A stretch of DNA of 64,000 nt from Myxococcales bacterium (lineage in GTDB: Bacteria > Myxococcota_A > Bradymonadia > UBA7976 > UBA1532), in NCBI GenBank assembly GCA_020633465.1, contig JACKDN010000008.1, forward strand, positions 124,001 to 188,000. Reading direction: 5' to 3'. This document shows positions 1-7,991 of this stretch, one piece after another. The notes under the pieces are model-generated. The model was not told where the DNA came from, ran no database searches, and worked only from the letters and a program-made list of their open reading frames with translations. Both the position numbers and the translations under genes were made by a program. Position 1 is the first letter of the stretch. Each line of letters opens with the position of its first letter.

Positions 1-497
1 TGGATGCGCCCGAAGCCCCCGATGAACCGCACGGCCACCACGGTCTCCATGCGCCACAGGTCGAAGTCGTGGGTCAGCGCGTAGTCCTTCGCCCCCGGCA
101 CCCGCTCGCGGTACCGCGCGAACAGCGCGTCGTGCGCCTCGTCGTCCAGCAGCGCCGCGCCCGCCAACGCCTCGCCCGCCCGCCGCGCCGGCGCCAACGG
201 CACCATGTGCCCGGTCAGCCCCACCCGCCAGGTCACCTGGGGATCCTCCGCGGTCGCGGGATCGCGCACGAACAGCGTCGCGCGGTCGTCGCGCCGCAGG
301 TTGGCGGTGTGCGCCGCGATGCGCGCCAGGTACACCAGCGGCCGCCCCTCGCCGTCCAGCGCGTAGGGCACCACCGAGCCGAAGGGGAAGCCCCGCAGCG
401 CCGGCTTCGCGGCCAGCGTGCACAGCGTCGCCACGTGCGCCCCGCGCAGCAGGCCGCGCACCTCGTCGCCCAGCGCCTCGTCGTCGGTCGTCTTCAT
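1..497 (-). CDS. HugZ-like heme utilization protein (C-terminus outside window)
   Basis: The first 165 codons of a pyridoxamine-5'-phosphate-oxidase-fold protein are visible; the rest lies left of base 1. The N-terminal half has the split-barrel pattern of HugZ/HutZ-type heme-degrading proteins: residues 1-30 hold a helix and the strand HVATLCTL, followed by GFPFGSVVPYALD and the strand PLVYLARIAAHT. HugZ proteins bind and break down heme in the cytoplasm to release iron. The ATG (495-497) overlaps the stop of the upstream ATPase gene as ATGA, so it is translationally coupled as the last visible gene of a heme-uptake operon. That context supports heme breakdown rather than flavin chemistry. 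A generic FMN-binding split-barrel protein is the alternative. Confidence 0.8.
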   Translation of the reverse strand, partial: MKTTDDEALGDEVRGLLRGAHVATLCTLAAKPALRGFPFGSVVPYALDGEGRPLVYLARIAAHTANLRRDDRATLFVRDPATAEDPQVTWRVGLTGHMVPLAPARRAGEALAGAALLDDEAHDALFARYRERVPGAKDYALTHDFDLWRMETVVAVRFIGGFGRI

Positions 498-1300
498 CGC
501 TCCACCTCACCCTCTGCGCGCCCCGCGGGCGCGACCGTCACGAAGCGGCCGCCGGCCGCCTCCAGGATCTCCACCGGCACCCCGTACACCGTCGACAGCA
601 CCCCGGCGCGCAGCACCGCGCCCGGCCGCCCGGCGGCCACGCGGCGCCCGCCGCCCAGCAGCACCACCTCGTCGGCGTAGCGCACCGCCTCGTTCAGATC
701 GTGCAGCACGCACAGCACCCCGCCCCCCGCCGCCGCGAAGGCGCGCGCGCAGGCCAGCGCCGCGTGCGCCGCGCCCAGGTCCAGCGCCGCCGTCGGCTCG
801 TCCAGCAGCAGGTACCGCCCCGCCGGCGCGTCGCCCCACACCTGCGCCAGCGCCCGCGCCAGGCTCACCCGCTGCCGCTCGCCGCCCGACAGGCCGGGGA
901 ACGGCCGCGCCGCCAGGTGCGCCGCGCCCGCCCGCCGCAGCGCCGCGTCCACCGCCGCGTGATCGGCCGCGTTGCCGCGCCCGCCGTGCGGCAGCCGCCC
1001 CATCAGCACCACCTCGGCGACGGGGAACGGGAACGCCAGCGTCGCGTCCTGCCGCATCACCGCGCGCCGCCGCGCCAGCGCGCGCGGGCTCAGCGATCCC
1101 AGCGGCTCGCCGTCGAGCAGCACGGCGCCGCTCGCCGGCCGCAGATCGCCGGCCAGCGCCCCCAGCAGCGTGCTCTTGCCCGCCCCGTTCGGGCCGACGA
1201 CGGCCACGACCTGCCCGGGCCGCACGCGCACGTCGACCTCGCGCAGCACCGCGCGGTCGCCGCGGTGAACGGTCAGGCAGCGCGACTCGAGCGCGCTCAC
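494..1300 (-). CDS. hmuV: Heme ABC transporter ATP-binding protein
   Basis: A 268-residue ABC ATPase, normal for HmuV (about 260). Walker A is GPNGAGKST (near residue 35), the signature is LSGGERQRVSLARAL, and Walker B runs YLLLDEPTAALD followed by the H-loop VLHDLN. It energises import of heme through the HmuU permease from periplasmic HmuT. The start is the GTG at 1298-1300, which overlaps the permease stop as GTGA; the same arrangement recurs at the next junction upstream. The family alternative is an iron-siderophore or cobalamin ATPase (FecE/BtuD), but the HmuY-like and HugZ-like neighbours favour heme. Confidence 0.93.
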   Translation of the reverse strand: MSALESRCLTVHRGDRAVLREVDVRVRPGQVVAVVGPNGAGKSTLLGALAGDLRPASGAVLLDGEPLGSLSPRALARRRAVMRQDATLAFPFPVAEVVLMGRLPHGGRGNAADHAAVDAALRRAGAAHLAARPFPGLSGGERQRVSLARALAQVWGDAPAGRYLLLDEPTAALDLGAAHAALACARAFAAAGGGVLCVLHDLNEAVRYADEVVLLGGGRRVAAGRPGAVLRAGVLSTVYGVPVEILEAAGGRFVTVAPAGRAEGEVER

Positions 1301-2343
1301 GACCGGCGCCCCCACAGCAGCGTGAGGAACGCGGGCGCGCCGATGAGCGTCGTCACCACGCCCACCGGCACCTCGGCCGGCGCCGCCACGGTGCGCGCCA
1401 CGGCGTCGGCGCCCACCAGCAGCGCGGCGCCCGCCAGCGCCGAGCCGGGCAGCGTCACGCGGTGGTCGGGGCCGGCCAGCAGCCGCACGCCCTGGGGCAC
1501 CACCAGGCCCACGAAGCCGATGGTGCCGGTCACCGCGACGGCCGCGCCGACGCCCAGCGCCACCAGGGCCACCACCGCGCGCCGCACGCGCTCGACGGGC
1601 ACGCCCAGGTGGGCCGCCTCGGTCTCGCCCAGCACCAGCGCGTCCAGCGGCCGCGCCAGCCACGCCGCCAGCACCACCGGCAGCACCAGGCCCGGCGCCG
1701 CGGCGGCCACCGCGGGCCAGGTGGCGCCGCCCAGGCTGCCCAGCAGCCAGAAGGTCAGGCCGCGGAGCTGGGCGTCGTCGGCCACGAAGGTCAGCAGGCC
1801 CAGGCCAGCGAAGCCCACGGCGTTCAGCCCGATGCCGGCCAGCAGCAGGGTCGCCACGTCGGTGCGGCCGCCGCGCACCGCCACGCGGTGCGCCAGCACG
1901 GTGAACAGCACGCCGCCCAGGAAGGCCGCGGCGGGCAGGGCGACGGTCAGCGGCAGCGCGGCGCCGACGCCCAGGACGATGACGGCGCTGGCGCCCAGCG
2001 CCGCGCCGCTGGCCACGCCGACCAGGCCGGGATCGGCCAGCGGGTTGCGGAACAGCCCCTGGCACAGCGCCCCGGTCACCGCCAGCGCCGCGCCGACCAG
2101 CGCGGCCAGCACCACGCGGGGCAGCCGGATGGCCCACAGCACGGCGGCCTCGTCGGGCGCCGTCGCCCAGGGCGTCGAGAGGCCGATCGCCTCGGCCAGC
2201 GCGCCGACGACGGTGGACGGGGCGATGCGCATGGCGCCGGTCCCCGCCGCGACGATCACCGCCAGGCCCAGCGCGACGCCCAGGGCGCCCAGCCGGGTCA
2301 GGTGGCGCCGCCGTCGCGCGGCGAACAGGGCCGCCGCGGTCAC
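1297..2343 (-). CDS. hmuU: Heme ABC transporter permease (FecCD family)
   Basis: A 348-residue hydrophobic protein with the many transmembrane helices of the FecCD/BtuC family. The diagnostic stretch LPRVVLAALVGAALAVTG is followed by CQGLFRNPLADPGLVGVASGAALG, and the C-terminal part has GTIGFVGLVVPQGVRLLAGPDH, the family's coupling region. It would form the inner-membrane channel that passes heme to the cytoplasm. I chose the GTG at 2341-2343 because it overlaps the HmuT stop as GTGA and gives the family length. The longer reading of this frame adds only a low-complexity Arg/Gly/Ala stretch that lies inside hmuT. Confidence 0.93.
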   Translation of the reverse strand: MTAAALFAARRRRHLTRLGALGVALGLAVIVAAGTGAMRIAPSTVVGALAEAIGLSTPWATAPDEAAVLWAIRLPRVVLAALVGAALAVTGALCQGLFRNPLADPGLVGVASGAALGASAVIVLGVGAALPLTVALPAAAFLGGVLFTVLAHRVAVRGGRTDVATLLLAGIGLNAVGFAGLGLLTFVADDAQLRGLTFWLLGSLGGATWPAVAAAAPGLVLPVVLAAWLARPLDALVLGETEAAHLGVPVERVRRAVVALVALGVGAAVAVTGTIGFVGLVVPQGVRLLAGPDHRVTLPGSALAGAALLVGADAVARTVAAPAEVPVGVVTTLIGAPAFLTLLWGRRS

Positions 2344-3149
2344 GGCTGGCCCAGCGCCTCGGCCAGCGCCGCGACCGCGAGCCCGGTGCGCGGGCCGAAG
2401 GCCAGCAGCAGTGCGTCGTCCAGCACCACCAGGCGCCGCGCCTGACCGGCCGGCGTGGCCGCCAGGCCGGGGCTTCGCCACAGCGCCTCCTCACCGCCGG
2501 CCGCCGCCAGCGCCCGCGTGGTCGTGACCACGACGGTGGGCCGCGCCAGGACGACCGCCTCGGCGGTCAACGGGCGGTAGCCCGCGTAGCCCTGAACGGC
2601 GTTCTCGGCGCCGGCCGCGGTCAGCATCGCGTGGGCGCCCGTCCCCTTGCCCGCCACCTGCAGCGTCGCGCCGCCGTGCACGAACACGAACAGCGCGCGG
2701 GCGGCTGGCTTCTTGGGCCGGACCTCGGCGGCGGCCGTCATGATCGCCACCGCCAGCTCGTCCGCCGCCGCCTTTCGACCGACGGCCTCGCCGACGGCCC
2801 GCACGCGAGCCGCCGCGTCCTCGACGGTCTCGGCCTTCGGAAGCACCACCACCTTCACGCCCACCGCCTCGAGCTGGCCCTTCAGCGGCGGCGGACCGAG
2901 CGCGTCGTCCGCCAGCACCAGCGTGGGCTTCAGGGCCAGGATGCCCTCCGCCGAGGCCGCCCGGACGTAGCCCACCTTGGGCCGCTTCGTGGCCTCGGCG
3001 GGCACCAGGCTCGACGTGTCGACGCCGACCACCGCGTCGCCCAGACCCAGCGCGAACACCGTCTCGGTGACGCCGACGCCCAGCGTCACCAGCCGCGGCT
3101 CGGCCGGCGGCGCCGCCAGCGCCACCCACAACGACAGCAGCGTCCACAC
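2340..3149 (-). CDS. hmuT: Periplasmic heme-binding protein
   Basis: A 269-residue class III periplasmic binding protein. A short signal peptide (MWTLLSLWVALAAPPA) precedes RLVTLGVGVTETVFALGLGDAVVGVD, the classic start of HmuT/BtuF-like proteins, and PKVGYVRAASAEGILALKPTLVLAD follows. It should capture heme in the periplasm and hand it to HmuU/HmuV, with which it overlaps. The start is a GTG (3147-3149) lying 2 bases from the preceding stop, with a GAGG very close to it. A downstream TTG or GTG a few codons in is possible but would shorten the signal peptide. Confidence 0.9.
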   Translation of the reverse strand: MWTLLSLWVALAAPPAEPRLVTLGVGVTETVFALGLGDAVVGVDTSSLVPAEATKRPKVGYVRAASAEGILALKPTLVLADDALGPPPLKGQLEAVGVKVVVLPKAETVEDAAARVRAVGEAVGRKAAADELAVAIMTAAAEVRPKKPAARALFVFVHGGATLQVAGKGTGAHAMLTAAGAENAVQGYAGYRPLTAEAVVLARPTVVVTTTRALAAAGGEEALWRSPGLAATPAGQARRLVVLDDALLLAFGPRTGLAVAALAEALGQP

Positions 3150-3150
3150 C

Positions 3151-4221
3151 TCAGAAGCTCCGCCGGCCGGCGCCCGCGTAGACCCACTCGAGCGTCGCCG
3201 CGCCGTCCGCGTAGTCGACCACCTGCAGCCGCGCGACGCCGCCGTCGGCCGTGCACACCACGAAGGCCGTGGCCTTCGGCGACACCTGGTGGCGCATCGG
3301 GTCGTAGTCGTACCAGCCGGCCAGCGCCGGGTTGCCCGACGAGGTCCCGCTGCCCGGCGGCCCGGGCACGGGCAGCTCGGCGTCGGCCTCGCACCGCGCG
3401 GGATCCCCCTCGGCCACGCCCACCTCGGCGGCGTACGCCCCGCCCTGCCCCGCGCCGCTGGTGCCGCCGTTCGTGCGCATCTCGACGCCCTTCACCGCGA
3501 TGTCCCAGCCCAGATCCTCACCCGGCGCCTCGACCTCGACCGACGCCCCCTCGCGCAGGCTGACGTACTGCCAGTCCTCGACGTCGGACCGCGCTGTCCA
3601 CCGGACGGTCGCCGGCGCGTCGGTCGGGGGGTTCGCCGGCGCCTCGACGGCCTTCCAGGTCAGGCTCGGGTGGCCCGCGGTGCCCGCGTCGTCGTAGTAG
3701 TCGTCGATCCGCAGCGCGTAGTAGGCCGCGCCGTCGGCGCCGCGCACGAACCAGACGCCCGGCACCGGCGTCAGCACGTGCGTCGCCGGATCGTAGGCGT
3801 ACCAGGCGTCGAAGGGCCGGTCGGGCAGGTCGTCGTCGTCCTCGCCGTCCGGCGCGTCGGCCGCCCAGCCGTCGTCCGGCGCCCGCGCGGCGTCCTCGAG
3901 CGTCGCGCCGGCCACGAACACCGCCAGCCCCGCGCCGTCGCCGCCCACGCCCCCGTTCAGCCGGACGGCGAAGCGGCGCAGCGCCAGGTCCCAGCCGTCG
4001 CCCTCGGCGCCCAGCCGGCCGTCGCTCAACCGCAGGTACGCCCAGGCCTCTTCGTCGGTCGCGTCCACCCGCAGCGAGCGCGTGCCGTCCTGGCCGTCCA
4101 CCACGACCGCCGCGTCGGCCTCGGCCGCCCCGTCGTTGTCGGGCAGGTCGTCGCACCCGACGCACCCCAGCCCCACCACCACCACCGCGGCGCACAGCCG
4201 CCATCCCTCGTTCAGCCGCAT
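3151..4221 (-). CDS. HmuY-like heme-binding lipoprotein with two HmuY domains
   Basis: A 356-residue lipoprotein: signal helix LCAAVVVVGLGCVGC with the lipobox Cys at about residue 23, then an acidic linker. Two similar halves follow (about 45-200 and 205-355). Each has a strand ending in WAYLRL or WQYVSL, then WDLALRR or WDIAVKG, then a LNGG/TNGG Gly turn, and later a YDYDP or YAYDP...HQV/HVL segment and a final LR(I/L)xDY strand. This is the HmuY pattern known from Bacteroidetes hemophores of about 216 residues, present twice in one chain. It probably sits on the outer membrane and passes heme to the TonB receptor encoded just upstream. An RBS (GAGGAAG) precedes the ATG. Confidence 0.82.
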   Translation of the reverse strand: MRLNEGWRLCAAVVVVGLGCVGCDDLPDNDGAAEADAAVVVDGQDGTRSLRVDATDEEAWAYLRLSDGRLGAEGDGWDLALRRFAVRLNGGVGGDGAGLAVFVAGATLEDAARAPDDGWAADAPDGEDDDDLPDRPFDAWYAYDPATHVLTPVPGVWFVRGADGAAYYALRIDDYYDDAGTAGHPSLTWKAVEAPANPPTDAPATVRWTARSDVEDWQYVSLREGASVEVEAPGEDLGWDIAVKGVEMRTNGGTSGAGQGGAYAAEVGVAEGDPARCEADAELPVPGPPGSGTSSGNPALAGWYDYDPMRHQVSPKATAFVVCTADGGVARLQVVDYADGAATLEWVYAGAGRRSF

Positions 4222-4228
4222 GTCTTCC

Positions 4229-6124
4229 TCACAGTCTCCCGATCAAGCCGACGCCGAACCGCCGCGGGCGCAGCGGGGCGTAGGTGGGGTCGCCCGCGTC
4301 GAGCAGGTTCTCGCCCCGCACGAACACGGTCAGCGCGTCCACCGGCGTCCAGGCCAGGCGCGCCTCGAGCGTGCCCAGCGTCGGCGCCTCTTCCTGAAGG
4401 TCGTCCTCGTCGTAGAAGGGCCGCGGGCCCGACACCTGGCCCCGAACCGTGGCCTGAGTGGCGAGCGCGGCCAGGCGCGCCCCCAGCTCGGCGTGCGCCG
4501 CGTGCGTGGGGCGCCCCTCGAGCGCCCGGTCGGCCGCCAGATCGCGCGCGTCGAGCAGCGTGTAGCCCGCGCGAAGGTCGAGGGCGCCCATCACGTGCGT
4601 CGCCGCCTCGACCTCGACGCCCTGCGTCACCGCCTCGGCCACGTTGGCGTAGCGGTAGCGGTCCAGGCGATCGGCGCCGTCGGCCTCGCGCGCCACCCGC
4701 TCGATGACGATCAGCCCCTCGACGTCGTTGCGGAAACCCTCGACGCGCAGGTCGAAGGCCCCATCGGGGCGCCAGTGGACGCCCCCGCGCACGCTCAGCG
4801 CGCGCTCGGGCTGCAGGTCGCGGTCACCCTCGACGCGATAGCCCACGCTGGGGTTGTCGAAGCGCAGGTACAGCTCTTCGAAGGTGGGCGCGCGATAGCC
4901 GCCGCCCGCGCTGACGCGCAGCGCCACCGCGGGGTGCGGGTCGTAGCGCACGGCCACCCGCGGGGTGGCCTCGGCGCCGAAGTCGGTGTCGGCGTCCACG
5001 CGCCCGCCCGCCACCACCACCAGGTAGGGGTCGGGCAGCAGGGTCCACTGATCCTGCACGTACACCGCGCCGCGCTGCCGATCGGCGCCGCCCGCGTCCA
5101 GCCGGTCGCGGTCGACCGACTCGTGCAGGCCGTCGACGCCGACGCTCAGCAGGTGGCCCGCGGGCAGCGTCACGTCCACCTGCGCGTTGGTCTGCGCCTG
5201 GTCGAGCGCGGCGTCCTCGGCCACGTCGAGGGCCTCGCCGCCCCGCTGATCGATGCGCAGCTGCTGACGCTGCAGGCCATAGGCCACCGAGCCGCGCAGG
5301 CGCAGCCCCGGCGCGGGCCGACCCTCGCCGCGCAGGCTGACGCCGAGGGCCTCGTCGAGCTGGGCGCGATCGAGCAGCGCGCCGGCGCCCGAGGCGTCCA
5401 CGCCGTCCCGCCGACGCCGCGCCACGTCGGCGTCCAGCGTCACGCGCAGCGCGCGCCCGGCGTCCCACAGTGCCCGCCCCGCGACCTGGACGTCGTCGAC
5501 GCCGCTTCCGGTCGTCGCGTCGTCCGCGACGTCCAGGTCGAAGGGGGGCGCGGCGTGCCAGCCGCCGCTCAGGCGAAGGCGGAGCGGTCCGAGGGGAGGA
5601 GTCCGGACCGCCCCGCCCACGTCCTTCGCGCCATCGGACGCGACGCCCGCGGTGGCCTCGGCCGAAGCCTCACCGCGCGCGCGCCGCGTCACCACGTTCA
5701 CCACGCCGCCGATCGCGTCGGCGCCGTACAGGGCCGAGCCGGAGCCGCGCACCACCTCGACCCGCTCGATGTGCTCCACCCGCAGGCGCTCGAGGTCGAA
5801 GACCCCGTCGACACGCCCCAGGGGCCGCTCGCCGTCGATCAGCACCAGCGTGTGCTCGGGCGACAGGCCGCCGAGGCCCAGCGCCGTGCCTCGGAACGAG
5901 CTGCCCAGCGTCACGCCCGCGTAGGGGCCCAGAAGCTCGCCCAGCGTGCGCGCGCCCGAGGCCTCGATCGCCGCCCGGTCGACCACCTCGGTGGCGACGG
6001 GCGTGTCGGTCAGCCGCCCCTCGGTGCGGGTGCCGGTGACGACCATCACCTCGTCCTCGGCCGCGGGCTGGGCGTGGGCCGGCGACCCCACCAGGGTCGC
6101 CAGGGCGAGCAGACGGGCGCGCAC
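4229..6124 (-). CDS. TonB-dependent outer-membrane receptor (heme/BtuB-like)
   Basis: A 631-residue outer-membrane receptor. The signal peptide (MRARLLALATLVGSPAHA) is followed by a TonB-box-like EVMVVTGTRTE. A plug domain (about 40-155) carries DTPVATEVVDRAAI, DGERPLGRVDG and the plug end VEVVRGSGSALYGADAIGGVVNVVT; a 22-strand barrel follows. RAPTFEELYLRF and the C-terminal barrel strand ending GVGLIGRL are typical. It imports a large iron-containing ligand using TonB/ExbBD energy; heme is inferred from the HmuY-like and HmuTUV neighbours. The start is a GTG 3 bases after the small upstream gene, so the two are probably coupled. No convincing Shine-Dalgarno is seen at it. Confidence 0.9.
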   Translation of the reverse strand: MRARLLALATLVGSPAHAQPAAEDEVMVVTGTRTEGRLTDTPVATEVVDRAAIEASGARTLGELLGPYAGVTLGSSFRGTALGLGGLSPEHTLVLIDGERPLGRVDGVFDLERLRVEHIERVEVVRGSGSALYGADAIGGVVNVVTRRARGEASAEATAGVASDGAKDVGGAVRTPPLGPLRLRLSGGWHAAPPFDLDVADDATTGSGVDDVQVAGRALWDAGRALRVTLDADVARRRRDGVDASGAGALLDRAQLDEALGVSLRGEGRPAPGLRLRGSVAYGLQRQQLRIDQRGGEALDVAEDAALDQAQTNAQVDVTLPAGHLLSVGVDGLHESVDRDRLDAGGADRQRGAVYVQDQWTLLPDPYLVVVAGGRVDADTDFGAEATPRVAVRYDPHPAVALRVSAGGGYRAPTFEELYLRFDNPSVGYRVEGDRDLQPERALSVRGGVHWRPDGAFDLRVEGFRNDVEGLIVIERVAREADGADRLDRYRYANVAEAVTQGVEVEAATHVMGALDLRAGYTLLDARDLAADRALEGRPTHAAHAELGARLAALATQATVRGQVSGPRPFYDEDDLQEEAPTLGTLEARLAWTPVDALTVFVRGENLLDAGDPTYAPLRPRRFGVGLIGRL

Positions 6125-6127
6125 GGG

Positions 6128-6358
6128 TCAGTGCGTCTCGGTCGAGCGCGCGCCGAGATCGCGGGTGCCGTCGGCGGTCAGCCGGCGCGCCGCCAGCGTC
6201 ACCACGCGGGCCAGCTCGAGGAAGCTGCTGGCCGAGAAGTGGGCCGACATCGGCCCCACCGTCACCTTCACCCCACCGCAGCCGCAGGCGTCGACCCGCG
6301 CCCCGTCGCCCACCGCCAGCGCCCCGTGCGCCGGCCCGTCCCCCGTCCCGTGATGCAT
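6128..6358 (-). CDS. Small CGCG-motif protein heading the heme-uptake operon
   Basis: A 76-residue protein I cannot assign to a named family. Its core is DACGCGGVKVTVGPMSAHFS, then SFLELARVVTLAARRL: a Cys-Gly-Cys-Gly turn, a short beta strand and an amphipathic helix. There is no signal peptide, so it is probably cytoplasmic. It is the first gene of the operon, ends 3 bases before the TonB receptor start and has a GAGGCGAG upstream of its ATG. The CGC pair could bind a metal or heme, or act in redox sensing; this is inference. Its conserved-looking core and operon position make it unlikely to be a chance ORF. Confidence 0.6.
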   Translation of the reverse strand: MHHGTGDGPAHGALAVGDGARVDACGCGGVKVTVGPMSAHFSASSFLELARVVTLAARRLTADGTRDLGARSTETH

Positions 6359-6393
6359 CGCTCGCCTCGCTGTCCCCGGTTTGGTGTGACCAT

Positions 6394-6422
6394 GGTCTAG
6401 CGATTTTGAAATTCATGATCAA
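6394..6422 (-). promoter_or_regulatory. Candidate sigma70-like promoter of the heme operon
   Basis: Read on the minus strand, TTGATC (6417-6422) is followed after exactly 17 bases by TAGACC (6394-6399), about 35 bases upstream of the first gene. The stretch 6385-6440 is clearly AT-richer than everything around it. The -10 match is weak. A Fur-type operator would be expected for such an operon, but I see no clear 19-bp Fur palindrome. Confidence 0.35.
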
Positions 6423-6598
6423 CTAGTAGATTCACCGAGGATGCGATCGGCCGACGCACGACGTCCGTGCGGCGGCCGGTGACCACCAGAAGGCTGTGCG
6501 GGTGCGTACGGGGAGCGCGGGCGCCGGTGGCCCGGCGCCGCGAGGGTCACATCAGCCGATCACCGCGTTCGATCGAGCGCGTGTTCCGATCAGCGCGT

Positions 6599-7963
6599 TC
6601 AATCCAGCGCGTGATCGGCCAGGCTGACGCGCACCGCGCGGCCCGCCAGCCCCGCGACGAGGCGGTCGATGGCGTCGCCCACCGCCTCGGCCTCGGCGGG
6701 ATCGAAAACCACCATCACCGACCGCGCGCGCACGCCGGGGCGCACCAGGTGGGGCCCGTCGCCGAAGTGCGCCAGCACGGCGCCGCAGTCGGGGAAGCGG
6801 CGGTCGGGATCCGGCCAGGTGCAGCGCCGGATGAACGCGCGCATCGCGTCGCTGATCTCGGGCCGCCAGTCGCGCACGTCGGGCAGGTCGCCGCGCTCCT
6901 TGGCCTCGAGCAGCGTCAGCCCCTCCTCTTCGAAGAAGGGCCGCTCGCCGGTCAACAGCTCGAAGGCCATCACGCCCAGCGGGTACACGTCCACGCGCTC
7001 GTCGATGGGGTCGCCCCGCTCCTGCTCGGGCGCCATGTAGCCCGGCGTGCCGATGGGATCGTCGTCGTGGTCGACCACCGGCCCGGCGATGCCGAAGTCC
7101 ATCAGCTTGATGGGCCCGCCGTCGCGCGGCAGCATCACGTTCTCGGGCTTGATGTCGCGGTGGGTGATGCCCCGGGCGTGCGCGTGCTGCAGCGCCGCGG
7201 CCACCTGCAGCACGATGCGCCGCGTCTCGGCCTCGTCCAGCGTGCCGCGCACCTGCAGCACGTCGGCCAGCGTCGGCCCGTCGATCATCTCCATCACGAT
7301 GAACTGCGTGCCGTAGGCCGCGTGGTGGTCGAACACCTGCACGATGTTGGGGTGGTTCAGCCCCGCCACCACCGCCGACTCGGCCGCGAACTGCGCCGCG
7401 AAGCGCTCGTCGAACACGTGCGCGTGGTCGAGCATCTTGATCGCCACCGAGCGCCGCAGCCGCGGGTGGTAGCCGGCGAACACGATGCCCATGCCGCCCC
7501 GCCCGATCTCGTCGAGCACCTGGTAGTTGCCGAGCTGGCTGATCTGCCCCCCGGCGCGCAGGCGCTTGCCCAAGAGCTCGGTCAGGAAGTGCGCCACCTC
7601 GGGATCGTGCTCGCAGACGTCGTAGAACGCCTCGCGGTCGATCTCGAGCACGGTCGTCGGCGTGTCGGTCACGACGTCCGCCGTGCGCGGCTCGCCGGTC
7701 AACAGCGCCATCTCGCCGACCATGTCGCCGGCGGTCAGGAAGGCCACCCGCCGCGGCCGCCCGTTGTCGCGCACGCGCACCTGCACGCGCCCCTGCACCA
7801 CGACGTACAGCGCGTCGCCCGGCCCGCCCTCCTCGAGCAGCAGGTGATCCTTGGGCAGCGTCCGCGCCACGGCGCAGTCGACCAGCGCCCCCAGCACGTC
7901 GGTGGCCAGCACGTCGAAGGGCTCGACCGTGCGCAGGAAGTCCTCGATCTCGATGCGGTCCAT
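6599..7963 (-). CDS. Ser/Thr protein kinase with N-terminal cyclic-nucleotide-binding domain
   Basis: A 454-residue cytoplasmic protein. Residues 10-125 form a cNMP-binding (Crp-type) beta-barrel: LLEEGGPGDALYVVVQGRV and GDMVGEMALLTGEPRTADV, the phosphate-binding cassette. Residues 147-400 are a Hanks kinase with the P-loop GRGGMG (154-159), VAIK (Lys176), catalytic HRDIKPEN (268-275), DFG (289-291) and APE in MAPEQ. Binding of cAMP or cGMP would probably control the kinase. It lies 28 bases downstream of the LuxQ-like kinase gene on the same strand, suggesting one operon and a shared signal path. GTG-ATG stand next to each other at the start; I chose the ATG (7961-7963) behind a GGGGGGG run. 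There is no transmembrane segment. Confidence 0.9.
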   Translation of the reverse strand: MDRIEIEDFLRTVEPFDVLATDVLGALVDCAVARTLPKDHLLLEEGGPGDALYVVVQGRVQVRVRDNGRPRRVAFLTAGDMVGEMALLTGEPRTADVVTDTPTTVLEIDREAFYDVCEHDPEVAHFLTELLGKRLRAGGQISQLGNYQVLDEIGRGGMGIVFAGYHPRLRRSVAIKMLDHAHVFDERFAAQFAAESAVVAGLNHPNIVQVFDHHAAYGTQFIVMEMIDGPTLADVLQVRGTLDEAETRRIVLQVAAALQHAHARGITHRDIKPENVMLPRDGGPIKLMDFGIAGPVVDHDDDPIGTPGYMAPEQERGDPIDERVDVYPLGVMAFELLTGERPFFEEEGLTLLEAKERGDLPDVRDWRPEISDAMRAFIRRCTWPDPDRRFPDCGAVLAHFGDGPHLVRPGVRARSVMVVFDPAEAEAVGDAIDRLVAGLAGRAVRVSLADHALD

Positions 7964-7991
7964 CACCCCCCCGGTTGGCTCACCCCGCCGC

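Noticed and set aside
6380..6440. Fur box upstream of the heme operon
   Set aside because: The region is AT-rich and partly symmetrical, but I could not match a 19-bp GATAATGATAATCATTATC-like palindrome well enough to claim one.
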